From the NCBI GenBank assembly GCA_023437225.1, contig JAEZGS010000022.1, positions 1-33,369 of the forward strand: a stretch of DNA of 33,369 nucleotides, given 5' to 3'. Below the pieces are notes generated by a model. It had not been told where the DNA came from. It searched no databases and saw only the letters and a list, made by a program, of their open reading frames with translations. Shown here piece after piece: positions 1-7,820 of the stretch (the first letter of the stretch is position 1; every line of letters begins with the position of its first letter). The position numbers were made by a program, and so were the translations under genes. Source of the DNA: Bacteroidota bacterium. Its GTDB lineage: Bacteria; Bacteroidota; Bacteroidia; Chitinophagales; Chitinophagaceae.

Positions 1-137
1 TAAAAACCACGGCCGGTACCATTCCACTTTGTTTATGGTAATGGGAAAGTCGCCTCAAAAACGACGACCTGATTGTGCTTGCTGCATTTGGCGGAGGTTT
101 CACCTGGGGTGCATCGTTGATCAAGTGGGGGTGTTAG
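1..137 (+). pseudogene. fabH: 3' end of 3-oxoacyl-ACP synthase III (FabH), interrupted by an in-frame TAA
   Basis: The frame starting at base 3 reads KTTAGTIPLCLW, stop, then WESRLKNDDLIVLAA, FGGGFTWGASLIKWGC and a final TAG at 135-137. The N-T/K-T-A-G-T-I-P-L stretch and AFGGGFTWG are the C-terminal signature of FabH, the condensing enzyme that starts fatty acid synthesis from acetyl-CoA and malonyl-ACP. The TAA at 39-41 falls where the family, as I recall it, carries Asp or Glu before W/Y-E, so one GAA-to-TAA change would explain it. The coding-like sequence after the stop is intact, which points to a recent mutation or a sequencing error rather than an old pseudogene. The rest of the gene lies left of the window. 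Identity of the tail is confident; whether the gene is truly broken is not. Confidence 0.6.
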
Positions 138-140
138 GGC

Positions 141-194
141 AGAATTGAGAATTGAGAATTGAGAATTGGGAATTGGGAATTGGGAATTGGGAAT
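141..194. repeat. 7-bp tandem repeat, about 7.7 copies
   Basis: Four copies of AGAATTG (141-168) are followed by three copies of GGAATTG and a partial fourth (169-194). The array lies between the fabH tail and the 3' end of the DinB-family gene and contains no gene. The switch from A to G at the first position halfway along suggests stepwise expansion by slippage. Confidence 0.95.
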
Positions 195-207
195 ATGAAA
201 TACAGAA

Positions 208-702
208 TCATTTTTCAATTCGTTGAAACACCACAAGGTCCGTTTGAGGAATTTTATCATATCCCAACCCGCGCATCATGGTAACAACCTGGCCGCGGTG
301 ATATGTCCCATGATTAAATAAATGCAGGAGCACCTCTCCTACCTTTTGCTTGAAGGGTTCTCCCTTTAGATTTCGATACATGAACTCATGTTCCAGGGCA
401 AGTGGCCTGGCTGATTCGATGAAATTTTTCCATTGTTGATTTTGCAATATCAGCGAGGAAAAAATTTGATCCGTAGTGCCAACAAATGTATCGCTTGGCT
501 TAACTACCTGTTCAGCCAGTCTTATTCGCTGCCACCAGATACTTTCCGCATCCCACATATGAAGAAAGGTTTTTTCAATAGTTGGAAAGCTGCTCGCCGT
601 TTCTTTTTTAAGCATTTCCTCGGGCTTACTTGCAAGAGAATTTATGAGCCGCTTATTCGCCCATAAATGATATGCGCTTAGTTGCAGTAAAATTTCTTTC
701 AC
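208..702 (-). CDS. DinB family protein
   Basis: This 164-aa protein has the DinB/YfiT four-helix bundle pattern. Three spaced histidines typical of the metal site are visible: HLWAN near the N-terminus, HMWDAE near residue 48, and HGTYHRGQV near the C-terminus, where YHRGQ is the strongest family signature. Members are putative metal-dependent enzymes, some of them thiol S-transferases (for example with bacillithiol), and many have no known substrate. Here the role is unknown. The ATG at 702 is divergent from the PLP enzyme gene at 772, with only 69 bases between the two. Length is normal for the family. The family call is sure; no function can be assigned. Confidence 0.85.
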   Translation of the reverse strand: MKEILLQLSAYHLWANKRLINSLASKPEEMLKKETASSFPTIEKTFLHMWDAESIWWQRIRLAEQVVKPSDTFVGTTDQIFSSLILQNQQWKNFIESARPLALEHEFMYRNLKGEPFKQKVGEVLLHLFNHGTYHRGQVVTMMRGLGYDKIPQTDLVVFQRIEK

Positions 703-712
703 CTTAATAATT

Positions 713-720
713 TACATTTG
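713..720 (+). promoter_or_regulatory. candidate -7 element (TACATTTG) for the PLP enzyme gene
   Basis: TACATTTG matches the Bacteroidota -7 consensus TAnnTTTG exactly. Transcription would start near 726, giving a leader of about 46 nt before the ATG at 772. No TTG or TTTG lies at a good -33 distance, so support is one-sided. The element overlaps a possible TTG start at 718, which argues for the ATG at 772. Confidence 0.45.
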
Positions 721-725
721 ATCAT

Positions 726-733
726 CAAACTTA
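726..733 (-). promoter_or_regulatory. candidate -7 element (TAAGTTTG) for the DinB-family gene
   Basis: Read on the minus strand the sequence is TAAGTTTG, an exact TAnnTTTG match, 24 bases upstream of the ATG at 702. It lies next to the plus-strand element at 713-720, so the two divergent genes may share an overlapping promoter region. No good -33 element was found. Confidence 0.35.
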
Positions 734-771
734 AGGATTCAAAAGATCTATTACTATATAACAGGCATCAA

Positions 772-1989
772 ATGGAAAACAAGATTTATAAGGGATTTAG
801 TTCGAATGCAATTCATGCAGGACATAAGCAGGATCCAAACTATGCTCACCTGACACCATTATATGCCTCGTCAACCTATGTGTACGACACCGCCGAACAG
901 GGCATGCGCCGCTTCAGTGGAAAAGAAGAAGGATACATCTATTCAAGATGGGGAACGCCGAATATGACAGAGGCCGAAGAGAAGATTGCAGCGATGGAAA
1001 CTTTCAACCTGCAGGAAAATGGCTCGCCGATGGAAGTAAAAGGCATTCTGCATGCATCAGGTATGGCCGCTATCAGCAGTTTGCTATTATCCACATTAAA
1101 AACAGGAGATAAGGTTTTATCTCACTATTCGCTGTATGGCGGCACACAGGAGATCCTCGACAAATTGTTACCAGAGATGGGTATTCAATCAGTCATTGTT
1201 GATCTGCGTGACCTCAATAAAGCAGAAGAAGCGTTGAAGTCGGATTCTGCCATATCCATGTTGTATATCGAAACTCCTGCAAACCCTACCATTCAATGTG
1301 TGGACATCGCCGAGTTGACAAAACTTGCGAAAAAGTATGGAAAGACCGTTGCCTGCGATAACACTTTTGCAACCCCATATTTGCAGCAACCTTTTAAGTA
1401 CGGTGTAGATTTTGTGGTGCACTCGACAACCAAATTTCTTAATGGTCATGGCACTGCGATAGGAGGAATACTTCTTGGTAAAGACATCGAGTTTATGTCA
1501 ACAAAGGCTACAAAGTTTCATCGTCTGTTGGGCGGAAACAGTAATGCCTTCGATGCTTTCCTGTTAACCAATGGAATGAAAACGCTGGAAGTGCGCATGG
1601 AACGTCACTGTAAGAATGCAGAGCAGGTTGCAGCATATCTTGACAAACATACATCCGTTGAAAAGGTGAACTACAATGGACTAGCAACTCATGCAGACTA
1701 TGCGGTTGCCAAAAAACAAATGAAACACCCGGGCGCAATGATGAGCATTGAATTGAAAGGAGGAATGCAGGCGGGTGTTGACATGATGAATAAGCTGAAG
1801 ATGTGCTTGCGTACGGTTTCCCTTGGCACATGCGACACGCTTTTATCTCATCCTGCCTCTATGACCCATTATGGCGTACCGCGCGAACAGCGTGAGCAAT
1901 ATGGGATCACAGACGGCCTTATCAGAATGAGTATCGGGATGGAAAATATTGAAGACATTCTCGCCGACCTCGAACAGGCTTTATCATAA
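772..1989 (+). CDS. trans-sulfuration family PLP-dependent enzyme (cystathionine/methionine gamma-lyase or gamma-synthase type)
   Basis: The 405-aa protein belongs to the Cys/Met metabolism PLP family. Visible landmarks are YSRWGTPN (the usual YSR-x-NPT region), the PLP-binding block IETPANPT, ACDNTFATPY with the Asp that contacts the pyridine nitrogen, and VHSTTKFLNGHG, whose Lys forms the Schiff base. At the position where bacterial methionine gamma-lyases carry a Cys (LYGC), this protein has LYGG, so a strict methionine gamma-lyase is less likely than cystathionine gamma-lyase, gamma-synthase or acylhomoserine sulfhydrylase activity. The ATG at 772 is preferred over the TTG at 718 because family homology starts at MENKIYKGFSSNAIHAG and a -7 promoter element overlaps 718. 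The SSAT-like gene follows after 17 bases. Exact substrate is uncertain. Confidence 0.85.
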   Translation: MENKIYKGFSSNAIHAGHKQDPNYAHLTPLYASSTYVYDTAEQGMRRFSGKEEGYIYSRWGTPNMTEAEEKIAAMETFNLQENGSPMEVKGILHASGMAAISSLLLSTLKTGDKVLSHYSLYGGTQEILDKLLPEMGIQSVIVDLRDLNKAEEALKSDSAISMLYIETPANPTIQCVDIAELTKLAKKYGKTVACDNTFATPYLQQPFKYGVDFVVHSTTKFLNGHGTAIGGILLGKDIEFMSTKATKFHRLLGGNSNAFDAFLLTNGMKTLEVRMERHCKNAEQVAAYLDKHTSVEKVNYNGLATHADYAVAKKQMKHPGAMMSIELKGGMQAGVDMMNKLKMCLRTVSLGTCDTLLSHPASMTHYGVPREQREQYGITDGLIRMSIGMENIEDILADLEQALS

Positions 1990-2006
1990 TTGTAAATGTT
2001 TGCAAG

Positions 2007-2477
2007 ATGGAAGTAAGCATTAGAAAAGCAGTCCGCGAAGATTGTCAGCGGCTGCTTGAACTCATCGATGAGCTTGCTGAATTTGAACGCGCACAGCAGG
2101 AAGTGACCGTAACACTGGAGCATTTCATAGAGAGTGGCTTCGGCGAACACCCGGTTTACTGGGCATATGTTGCATGCATACCTGACCAGGAGCACCCGGG
2201 AAAAGAACTGATCATCGGCTTCGCCTTATACTACATTCGCTACAGTACCTGGAAGGGTCAGCGCATGTATCTGGAAGATCTCATAGTCACACACAAATAC
2301 CGCGGCCTTGGCGTTGGAAAAAAACTTTTTGATCAATTGATTGAAGAAGCAAGACATCGAAAGTTACATGGCATCACATGGCAGGTTCTTGAATGGAATG
2401 AACCCGCCATTCATTTCTACAAAAAATATGATGCTGCACTCGACCGCGAATGGGTCAACTGTTCCATCTTTATTTAA
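2007..2477 (+). CDS. GNAT N-acetyltransferase, diamine acetyltransferase (SSAT)-like
   Basis: This 156-aa GNAT protein resembles the animal spermidine/spermine acetyltransferase group more than generic GNATs. It has GFGEHPVYWAYVA near the N-terminal third, YLEDLIVTHKYRGLGVGKK (motif A, binding the acetyl-CoA pyrophosphate), and EWNEPAIHFYKKYDA near the end, all of which line up with SSAT/SAT2 signatures. The likely reaction is acetyl transfer from acetyl-CoA to a primary amine such as a polyamine or thialysine. It lies 17 bases after the PLP enzyme and is probably cotranscribed. It is convergent with fabD, with 12 bases between the stops. The family is certain; the acceptor is inferred. Confidence 0.82.
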   Translation: MEVSIRKAVREDCQRLLELIDELAEFERAQQEVTVTLEHFIESGFGEHPVYWAYVACIPDQEHPGKELIIGFALYYIRYSTWKGQRMYLEDLIVTHKYRGLGVGKKLFDQLIEEARHRKLHGITWQVLEWNEPAIHFYKKYDAALDREWVNCSIFI

Positions 2478-2489
2478 TTCCGGCGTTCA

Positions 2490-3380
2490 TTAATTCACAC
2501 CGTCAACTTGCATCTCTTTGTTGATCTTTTGAACCAGGCCCTGCAAAACTTTTCCCGGGCCGACTTCCGTAAATTTTGAAGCGCCATCACCTATCATGGC
2601 GTTTACACATTGCGTCCAACGCACTGCTCCTGTAAGTTGTTCAACCAGGTTTCGTTTAATCTCCTCTTTGTCAGATACCGCTTTAGCCACGACGTTCTGA
2701 TAAACAGGGCAAATGGGATCGTTGAAGTTGGTCGTTTCGATCGCTGCCTGCAATTCGATCCGGGCAGGCTCCATTAATGGCGAATGAAAAGCTCCGCCAA
2801 CTGGCAATACCATGGCTCGTTTTGCACCAGCTGCTTTCATTCGTTCACAGGCGATCTCGATCCCCTTCACTGAACCGCTGATCACTAGCTGTCCGGGACA
2901 ATTATAATTCGCTGCAACTACCACCTCACCGGTTTCTTTATAGACCTGCTCGCAGATCTCTTCCACCTTTTCTTCGGATAATGCAAGCACTGCAGCCATT
3001 GTTGAAGGGTTTAACTCACATGCTTTTTGCATTGCAAGAGCGCGCGTGGAAACCAGTCGCAACGCATCTTCAAACGACAATGCCTTATTCGCAACCAGTG
3101 CGGAAAATTCACCGAGGGAATGTCCCGCAACCATATCCGGCTGTGCATCTTCGATACTCATATAAGCAACCACCGAATGTAGAAACACAGCAGGCTGCGT
3201 CACTTTGGTTTGCTTAAGATCTGCATCGGTTCCTGAGAACATTATCTCGGAAATATTGAAACCAAGTATCTCATTAGCCCGTTCAAACATTTGCCTGGCC
3301 AGGGCGCTGCTGTCGTATTGACTTCTGCCCATGCCAACAAATTGTGATCCTTGTCCTGGGAAGATAAATGCGTGCTTCAT
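2490..3380 (-). CDS. fabD: malonyl CoA-ACP transacylase FabD
   Basis: This 296-aa protein moves malonyl from CoA to acyl carrier protein, supplying the extender for fatty acid synthesis. It begins with the classical FPGQGSQFVGMG block, has the nucleophile elbow GHSLGEFSA with the catalytic Ser near residue 93, and carries GGAFHSPLM with the catalytic His in the C-terminal half. The C-terminal EVGPGKVLQGLVQKI motif is also typical. Length is normal and the ATG at 3380 fits. A terminator for the upstream folE lies between the two genes, so fabD probably has its own promoter. No adjacent acpP or fabG is present. Confidence 0.96.
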   Translation of the reverse strand: MKHAFIFPGQGSQFVGMGRSQYDSSALARQMFERANEILGFNISEIMFSGTDADLKQTKVTQPAVFLHSVVAYMSIEDAQPDMVAGHSLGEFSALVANKALSFEDALRLVSTRALAMQKACELNPSTMAAVLALSEEKVEEICEQVYKETGEVVVAANYNCPGQLVISGSVKGIEIACERMKAAGAKRAMVLPVGGAFHSPLMEPARIELQAAIETTNFNDPICPVYQNVVAKAVSDKEEIKRNLVEQLTGAVRWTQCVNAMIGDGASKFTEVGPGKVLQGLVQKINKEMQVDGVN

Positions 3381-3397
3381 ATAATTGAACTTTGCTT

Positions 3398-3425
3398 AAA
3401 AAAAAGACCATACGAAGGTATGGTC
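3398..3425 (-). terminator. rho-independent terminator of the pterin operon
   Basis: A perfect 8-bp stem, GACCATAC (3406-3413) and GTATGGTC (3418-3425), has a four-base loop that reads CTTC on the minus strand. It is followed on the minus strand by eight Ts (complement of 3398-3405). It sits 54 bases past the folE stop and 18 bases before the fabD ATG. Confidence 0.92.
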
Positions 3426-3478
3426 GATGCAAACTTAACTAAGAATCACTTAAAAAAGAGTCCGATATATGCTAACCA

Positions 3479-4075
3479 TTAGTGTAGCCGGGCAGAGATC
3501 AGCTTAGTGAATTCACTTCTCGTTTCGGCCTTTTCGAACTGTCCAAAAAATGCAGATGTAGTGGTTACCGAATTTTGTTTTTGAACGCCCCGCATCATCA
3601 TGCACAAATGTGATGCTTCAATGACAACCGCAACGCCGAGTGGCTGCAGGGAATCTTTGATCGCCTCAAGTATTTGTGTGGTCAACCGCTCCTGCACCTG
3701 TAACCGGCGCGCATAAACATCCACTACACGCGCAATCTTACTTAAACCGGTTATATATCCATTAGGAATGTATGCAACATGAGCCTTTCCATAGAATGGA
3801 AGCATATGATGTTCACACATGCTGTACAGCTCAATGTCTTTAACAATGATCATCTCACTTACATCTTCATGGAATTTGGCAGAATCAAGTATGGCCCTTG
3901 CATCAAGCTGATATCCCTGGGTCATATACTGCATCGCACGTGCAACGCGTTCCGGCGTTTTTATCAGGCCCTCACGTTCCGCATCTTCACCCAGAAGATT
4001 CAACACGTTTCGATAATTGCCTATCAGTCCTTCCGTTACTGACTCATCATACTGTTCAACTTTTGTGTATGCCAT
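3479..4075 (-). CDS. folE: GTP cyclohydrolase I
   Basis: This 198-aa enzyme converts GTP to 7,8-dihydroneopterin triphosphate, the entry step to folate and other pterins. The zinc site is visible as SMCEHHMLPFYG (Cys and His) and SHLCMMMRGV (second Cys). GLSKIARVVDVYARRLQVQERLT and the C-terminal TSAFFG are also diagnostic. The gene is third in a minus-strand operon after two PTPS-family genes, 17 bases downstream of the second, so its product is made together with the enzymes expected to use it. A strong terminator follows. The ATG at 4075 gives a normal-length protein. Confidence 0.97.
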   Translation of the reverse strand: MAYTKVEQYDESVTEGLIGNYRNVLNLLGEDAEREGLIKTPERVARAMQYMTQGYQLDARAILDSAKFHEDVSEMIIVKDIELYSMCEHHMLPFYGKAHVAYIPNGYITGLSKIARVVDVYARRLQVQERLTTQILEAIKDSLQPLGVAVVIEASHLCMMMRGVQKQNSVTTTSAFFGQFEKAETRSEFTKLISARLH

Positions 4076-4092
4076 TTAGCGCTATTTCTTTA

Positions 4093-4515
4093 TTAGTTGA
4101 TAAAGGCCGGATACTCTACGAAATTTCTTTCTGTCTCGTAAAGCCTCACCTGGAGATCGAACCTGGGATCGATCTGCTCTCTTAATATATCGTAGATCAC
4201 CAGGCAGATATTTTCTGCTGTAGGGTTGAGTGAATGAAAATAAGCGGTGTCCAGATTTAAGTTCTTGTGATCAAATTTACTTAAAACATGCTCCTGAATC
4301 AGATCACTCAGCTTCTTAAGGTCAATGACAAACCCCGTTACATCATCCGGTTCACCGATGACTTTGACTTCAAGATCATAATTATGTCCATGGTAATTGG
4401 GATTGCTGCATTTCCCGAACATCAATGCATTTTGCTCATCATTCCAATGATCATTGAATAAACGATGCGCTGCATTGAAATGCTCCTTTCTTATCACTGC
4501 TATCTTTCTTGCCAT
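4093..4515 (-). CDS. 6-pyruvoyl-tetrahydropterin synthase / QueD family protein, second tandem copy
   Basis: This 140-aa protein of the PTPS/QueD fold has the zinc and catalytic residues FNAAHRL (first His), KCSNPNYHGHNY (catalytic Cys and two His), DHKNLN (Asp-His pair) and a late Glu in RLYET. The catalytic Cys is five residues from HGH (C-x5-HGHNY), as in animal PTPS; E. coli QueD has C-x3-HGH. Together with the neighbouring folE this favours conversion of dihydroneopterin triphosphate to 6-pyruvoyl-tetrahydropterin, although a queuosine role cannot be excluded. It starts 5 bases after its paralogue and ends 17 bases before folE, so all three are likely one transcript. Confidence 0.88.
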   Translation of the reverse strand: MARKIAVIRKEHFNAAHRLFNDHWNDEQNALMFGKCSNPNYHGHNYDLEVKVIGEPDDVTGFVIDLKKLSDLIQEHVLSKFDHKNLNLDTAYFHSLNPTAENICLVIYDILREQIDPRFDLQVRLYETERNFVEYPAFIN

Positions 4516-4520
4516 ATTAA

Positions 4521-4928
4521 TTATCCAAAGTATTCAACAAAAATTCTTGGCGTTTCATAAAGGCGGATACAATGAAGCTGAATCTCTGATGGAAGATGTG
4601 GTACCAGTTCATTCCAGATGCCAATTGCCAGGTTCTCCGTTGAACACATTTTTCCACTCATGAACGGCACATCAAGATTCAGATTCTTATGATCAAGTTT
4701 ATCAACAACGTGCTCATTAATGATCCTGCTTAATTGTTTTACATCGTATAAGAAACCCGTTTCCGGGTGAGGTTCACCTTTTACAGTAACCAGGAGCTCA
4801 TAATTATGACCATGCCAATTTTCATTTGCACATACCCCAAACATCTCTTCATTTTTCTCGACGCTCCACGACGGATTAAACAATTTGTGAGCAGCATTGA
4901 AATGCTCTACACGAGTAAGGTAAACCAT
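4521..4928 (-). CDS. 6-pyruvoyl-tetrahydropterin synthase / QueD family protein, first tandem copy
   Basis: This 135-aa paralogue of the next gene carries FNAAHKL, VCANENWHGHNY (C-x5-HGHNY), LDHKNLN and a C-terminal RLYET. Its segment LDVPFMSGKMCSTENLAIG is close to the animal PTPS pattern that I recall (LDMDVPYF...STTENVA). It is the first gene of the operon. The ATG at 4928 is chosen over a TTG at 4946 because homology begins at MVYLTRVEHFNAAH and because a -7 promoter element covers 4944-4951. Two complete copies with all catalytic residues suggest either different substrates or a mixed oligomer. Confidence 0.88.
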   Translation of the reverse strand: MVYLTRVEHFNAAHKLFNPSWSVEKNEEMFGVCANENWHGHNYELLVTVKGEPHPETGFLYDVKQLSRIINEHVVDKLDHKNLNLDVPFMSGKMCSTENLAIGIWNELVPHLPSEIQLHCIRLYETPRIFVEYFG

Positions 4929-4943
4929 TCTGCAAAATTTCGG

Positions 4944-4951
4944 CAAAGTTA
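4944..4951 (-). promoter_or_regulatory. candidate -7 element (TAACTTTG) of the pterin operon
   Basis: TAACTTTG on the minus strand matches TAnnTTTG exactly, 15 bases upstream of the ATG at 4928. Transcription from it would give a very short leader. No good -33 TTG is present at the usual spacing. It lies in the 75-bp gap between this operon and the divergent mqnB. Confidence 0.4.
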
Positions 4952-5003
4952 ACTTCTTAGCCTATAATAAGGAAAAACAACGATAAAACCGGAAATTGCA
5001 AGC

Positions 5004-5642
5004 ATGGAGATCCTTATTTGCTCAGCAACGGAGATGGAAATCGCGCCTTTATTGCATTCGCACAAAGTTCATATTGGCGGTCACACGTTCAATCACTCTA
5101 TTCTGGGTGTAGGTATTATGTCTGCCACCTATAATCTCATGGAACGGCTACAGTTGAGCAAACCGGACCTTCTTATACTTGCAGGAATAGCTGGTAGCTT
5201 TGATCCGAAATTAGGACCGGGCACTGTAATGGAGGTTTCGTCAGACCTTGTGGCAGATCTGGGTGTTCTCGAGAACAATAGCTGGCTCGACCTGTTTGAT
5301 ATGAGGTTTCTAAGAAAAGATGAATTTCCATTTACGGATGCAAAACTTTTGAATCCGAAAATATGGATGATCCACAACGTCCTCCGGGTACATGGGATCA
5401 CAGTTAACCAGGTTAGCAGCAGCAGTTCGATTATCGAGCAATGGCGTCGGAAATATAACGCCACCATCGAATCCATGGAAGGAGCCGCTGTGCACTATGT
5501 TTGCCTGAGAAAACAGATTCCGTTCATTCATCTGAGGGCGGTATCAAATTTTGTAGGCGAACGCGATAAAACGAAATGGAACATTCCACTTGCCGTGGAA
5601 AATCTGAATCGCAGCATAATAGAATTTGTCGATCAACTTTAA
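5004..5642 (+). CDS. mqnB: futalosine hydrolase
   Basis: This 212-aa nucleoside phosphorylase-fold protein is predicted to cleave futalosine to dehypoxanthine futalosine and hypoxanthine in the alternative menaquinone pathway. LLILAGIAGSFDP is the purine-binding glycine block, SMEGAAVHYVC is the usual MTAN/MqnB active-site motif with Met and Glu contacting the ribose, and LRAVSNFVGERD carries the Asn-Phe-Val typical of MqnB. Only 10 bases separate it from mqnD, which supports this assignment over MTA/SAH nucleosidase. The ATG at 5004 gives the expected length. Confidence 0.93.
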   Translation: MEILICSATEMEIAPLLHSHKVHIGGHTFNHSILGVGIMSATYNLMERLQLSKPDLLILAGIAGSFDPKLGPGTVMEVSSDLVADLGVLENNSWLDLFDMRFLRKDEFPFTDAKLLNPKIWMIHNVLRVHGITVNQVSSSSSIIEQWRRKYNATIESMEGAAVHYVCLRKQIPFIHLRAVSNFVGERDKTKWNIPLAVENLNRSIIEFVDQL

Positions 5643-5652
5643 ACCAACAAGT

Positions 5653-6507
5653 ATGAAACTTACGATCGGGTTTTCGCCCTGTCCGAACGATACCTTCATC
5701 TTCGACGCCTTAGTGAACAATAAGATCGATACCGGTGGGATTGAATTCGAACCCATACTTGAAGACGTGCAAACACTTAATGAGTGGACGCTTTCCGGCA
5801 AGTTGGATGTTTGCAAGATCAGTTATGGAGCTCTCCCACTCGTAAGCTCACAGTACGCTGTGTTGCATAGTGGAGGCGCACTTGGCAAGGGAGTTGGCCC
5901 CCTGCTTATTTCAAAAAAAGAAATACCTGAATCTGCGGTAAAAAGATGTGTTGTGGCGGTTCCCGGGCAGAATACCACAGCTAATGTTCTTTTTTCCATG
6001 GCCTTTCCGGAGGCGATACATAAAGTATATCTGCGTTATGACCAGGTTGAAAATTTTGTTGCATCCACCGATAGCGAAGCTGATATCGATAATGCAAAGC
6101 TTGGTGTGATCATACACGAAAACAGGTTTACTTACCAGTCAAAAGGCTTAGTAAAAGTCAGAGATCTTGGAGAAATATGGGAAGAGAACACGGGTTATCC
6201 CATACCATTGGGATGCATCATCATGCGTCGCAGTCTCGATACACAAATACATATTCGTGTTGAGCAATTGATCAGGGAAAGCCTTCAATATTCATGGAAT
6301 CAGTATCCGGAACTTAGTGAGTTTGTGAAAAAGAATGCACAGGAAATGGATGAATCTGTAATGCGTCAGCACATAGAACTTTACGTGAATGAGCACTCGA
6401 TGGATCTTGGTCCACTCGGTGTTGATGCTGTACGAAAATTCATACAGACGCACTCATCGATCAACAAGCTCCCAGTGGATCTCGACAATCTTTTCATCAG
6501 CCATTGA
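5653..6507 (+). CDS. mqnD: 1,4-dihydroxy-6-naphthoate synthase
   Basis: This 284-aa protein has a periplasmic-binding-protein fold and turns cyclic dehypoxanthine futalosine into 1,4-dihydroxy-6-naphthoate. The N-terminal block IGFSPCPNDTFIFDAL is the MqnD signature. KISYGALPLV and GKGVGPLL follow, and then GCIIMRRSL late in the protein. A TTG at 5626 in frame would overlap mqnB, but homology begins at MKLTIGFSPCPND, so the ATG at 5653 is used. It is cotranscribed with mqnB. The other genes of the pathway (mqnA, mqnC, mqnE) are not in this window. It is convergent with the photolyase gene, with 5 bases between the stops. Confidence 0.95.
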   Translation: MKLTIGFSPCPNDTFIFDALVNNKIDTGGIEFEPILEDVQTLNEWTLSGKLDVCKISYGALPLVSSQYAVLHSGGALGKGVGPLLISKKEIPESAVKRCVVAVPGQNTTANVLFSMAFPEAIHKVYLRYDQVENFVASTDSEADIDNAKLGVIIHENRFTYQSKGLVKVRDLGEIWEENTGYPIPLGCIIMRRSLDTQIHIRVEQLIRESLQYSWNQYPELSEFVKKNAQEMDESVMRQHIELYVNEHSMDLGPLGVDAVRKFIQTHSSINKLPVDLDNLFISH

Positions 6508-6512
6508 TCGAA

Positions 6513-7820
6513 TTATTTATCGTTCAAAGCTTCGCTATACACTTTAATGCATCGCTTGCGAGCTAACTCATGATCTACCATTGGCTGCGGGTAATCGAAG
6601 GTATCCAACTCCGGAACCCATCGTTTGATATAAATTCCTTGCGGATCAAATTTTTTCGCCTGCAGGTATGGATTGAAAATTCTGAAGTAAGGTGTTGCAT
6701 CGCAACCACTACCACTCGCCCATTGCCATCCCCCATTATTGGACGCAAACTCATAATCAAGCAATTTGCTGGCAAAATAAGACTCACCCCATCGCCAGTC
6801 TATTAATAAATGTTTCGTGAGAAAGGAGGCAACTACCATACGAACGCGATTGTGCATAAAACCTGTCGCATTCAACTCCCGCATACCAGCATCTACAATC
6901 GGATAGCCGGTAGTTCCCTGACACCATAATTCAAATTCAGCTTCATTATTTCTCCACTCGATTCGATCGTAGGCAGGTTTAAAAGCAAGACCCTGGTTGA
7001 TTTGCGGGAAGTTAGCAACGATCATCTGGTAGAACTCGCGCCATATTAATTCGTTAAGGAACGCTGGAGATTCAATTGACTCGCGCACTGCCTGCCGTAT
7101 GCTAAGTGTTCCAAAACGAAGATGCACACCGATTCGTGAAGTTCCCGCGATACCCGGGAAGTCGCGTTGCTCTTTGTAACGTCGGATAAGCTCCTGCTTT
7201 ATGGAAGGAGTAGGTATATCTGCGGAACAATAATGAAACCCCAACGATTCTATTGAAGGCAAATTAGTTTTTTCGACATCCTGAAAGCGCATTAATAATT
7301 GCTCACTTGGGAAGTGCTGATAATCTTTCTCGCTAAGTAGCGAAAGCCAGCGTCGACTGTAAGGAGTGAATACGGTATAGCAGCTTCCATCGGGTTTTAA
7401 TACTTCCTTGCGATCAAAGATCACCTGGTCTTTATGATCGATGAAGTGAATACCGTTTTGACGGAGAAGCTGCGCTATTTCCTCATCCCGCTTTACAGCG
7501 TAACCTTCATAATCTCGATTGACAAATACGGTGTTGATCTCATAAGAAGCCATTAGTTCGGAAAACACTTCGGCAGGGCGACCGTAATATATCTGCATGC
7601 TGCCACCTGCATTGTCAATTGCTTTGCTCAATGATGCAACCTGATGGTAAATGAAACTTACACGCTTATCGTTGGGATCTTCCAGATCGTCCAAAATGTT
7701 CTTATCGAAAATGAATATTGGTAACACCCTCAGGTCACCACTGAGTGCATGGAAAAGTGCACAGTTGTCGTGCAACCTTAGATCGCGACGAAACCAAAAG
7801 ACATTCACTCGTTGCTTCAT
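6513..7820 (-). CDS. phr: deoxyribodipyrimidine photolyase (class I type)
   Basis: This 435-aa light-driven DNA repair enzyme splits cyclobutane pyrimidine dimers using reduced FAD. The N-terminal antenna domain begins VFWFRRDLRLHDN. The FAD domain has the pieces HLRFGTLSIR, LIWREFYQMI, TGYPIVDAGMREL, MHNRVRMVVASFLTKHLLI and SNNGGWQWASG. All three tryptophans of the electron-transfer chain in E. coli photolyase have counterparts (ELWCQG, IDWRWG, GGWQWA), and the Asn beside the flavin N5 is in SNNGGW. Its ATG shares one base with the stop of the upstream pabC-like gene (TGATG), so translation is probably coupled. Length is slightly shorter than the E. coli enzyme. Confidence 0.94.
   Translation of the reverse strand: MKQRVNVFWFRRDLRLHDNCALFHALSGDLRVLPIFIFDKNILDDLEDPNDKRVSFIYHQVASLSKAIDNAGGSMQIYYGRPAEVFSELMASYEINTVFVNRDYEGYAVKRDEEIAQLLRQNGIHFIDHKDQVIFDRKEVLKPDGSCYTVFTPYSRRWLSLLSEKDYQHFPSEQLLMRFQDVEKTNLPSIESLGFHYCSADIPTPSIKQELIRRYKEQRDFPGIAGTSRIGVHLRFGTLSIRQAVRESIESPAFLNELIWREFYQMIVANFPQINQGLAFKPAYDRIEWRNNEAEFELWCQGTTGYPIVDAGMRELNATGFMHNRVRMVVASFLTKHLLIDWRWGESYFASKLLDYEFASNNGGWQWASGSGCDATPYFRIFNPYLQAKKFDPQGIYIKRWVPELDTFDYPQPMVDHELARKRCIKVYSEALNDK

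Noticed and set aside
141..194. CRISPR array
   Set aside because: The units are 7 bp and directly tandem, with no spacers and no cas genes nearby.
772..1989. Firm naming of the PLP enzyme as methionine gamma-lyase
   Set aside because: The Cys typical of methionine gamma-lyase (LYGC) is Gly here, so only the wider family is assigned.
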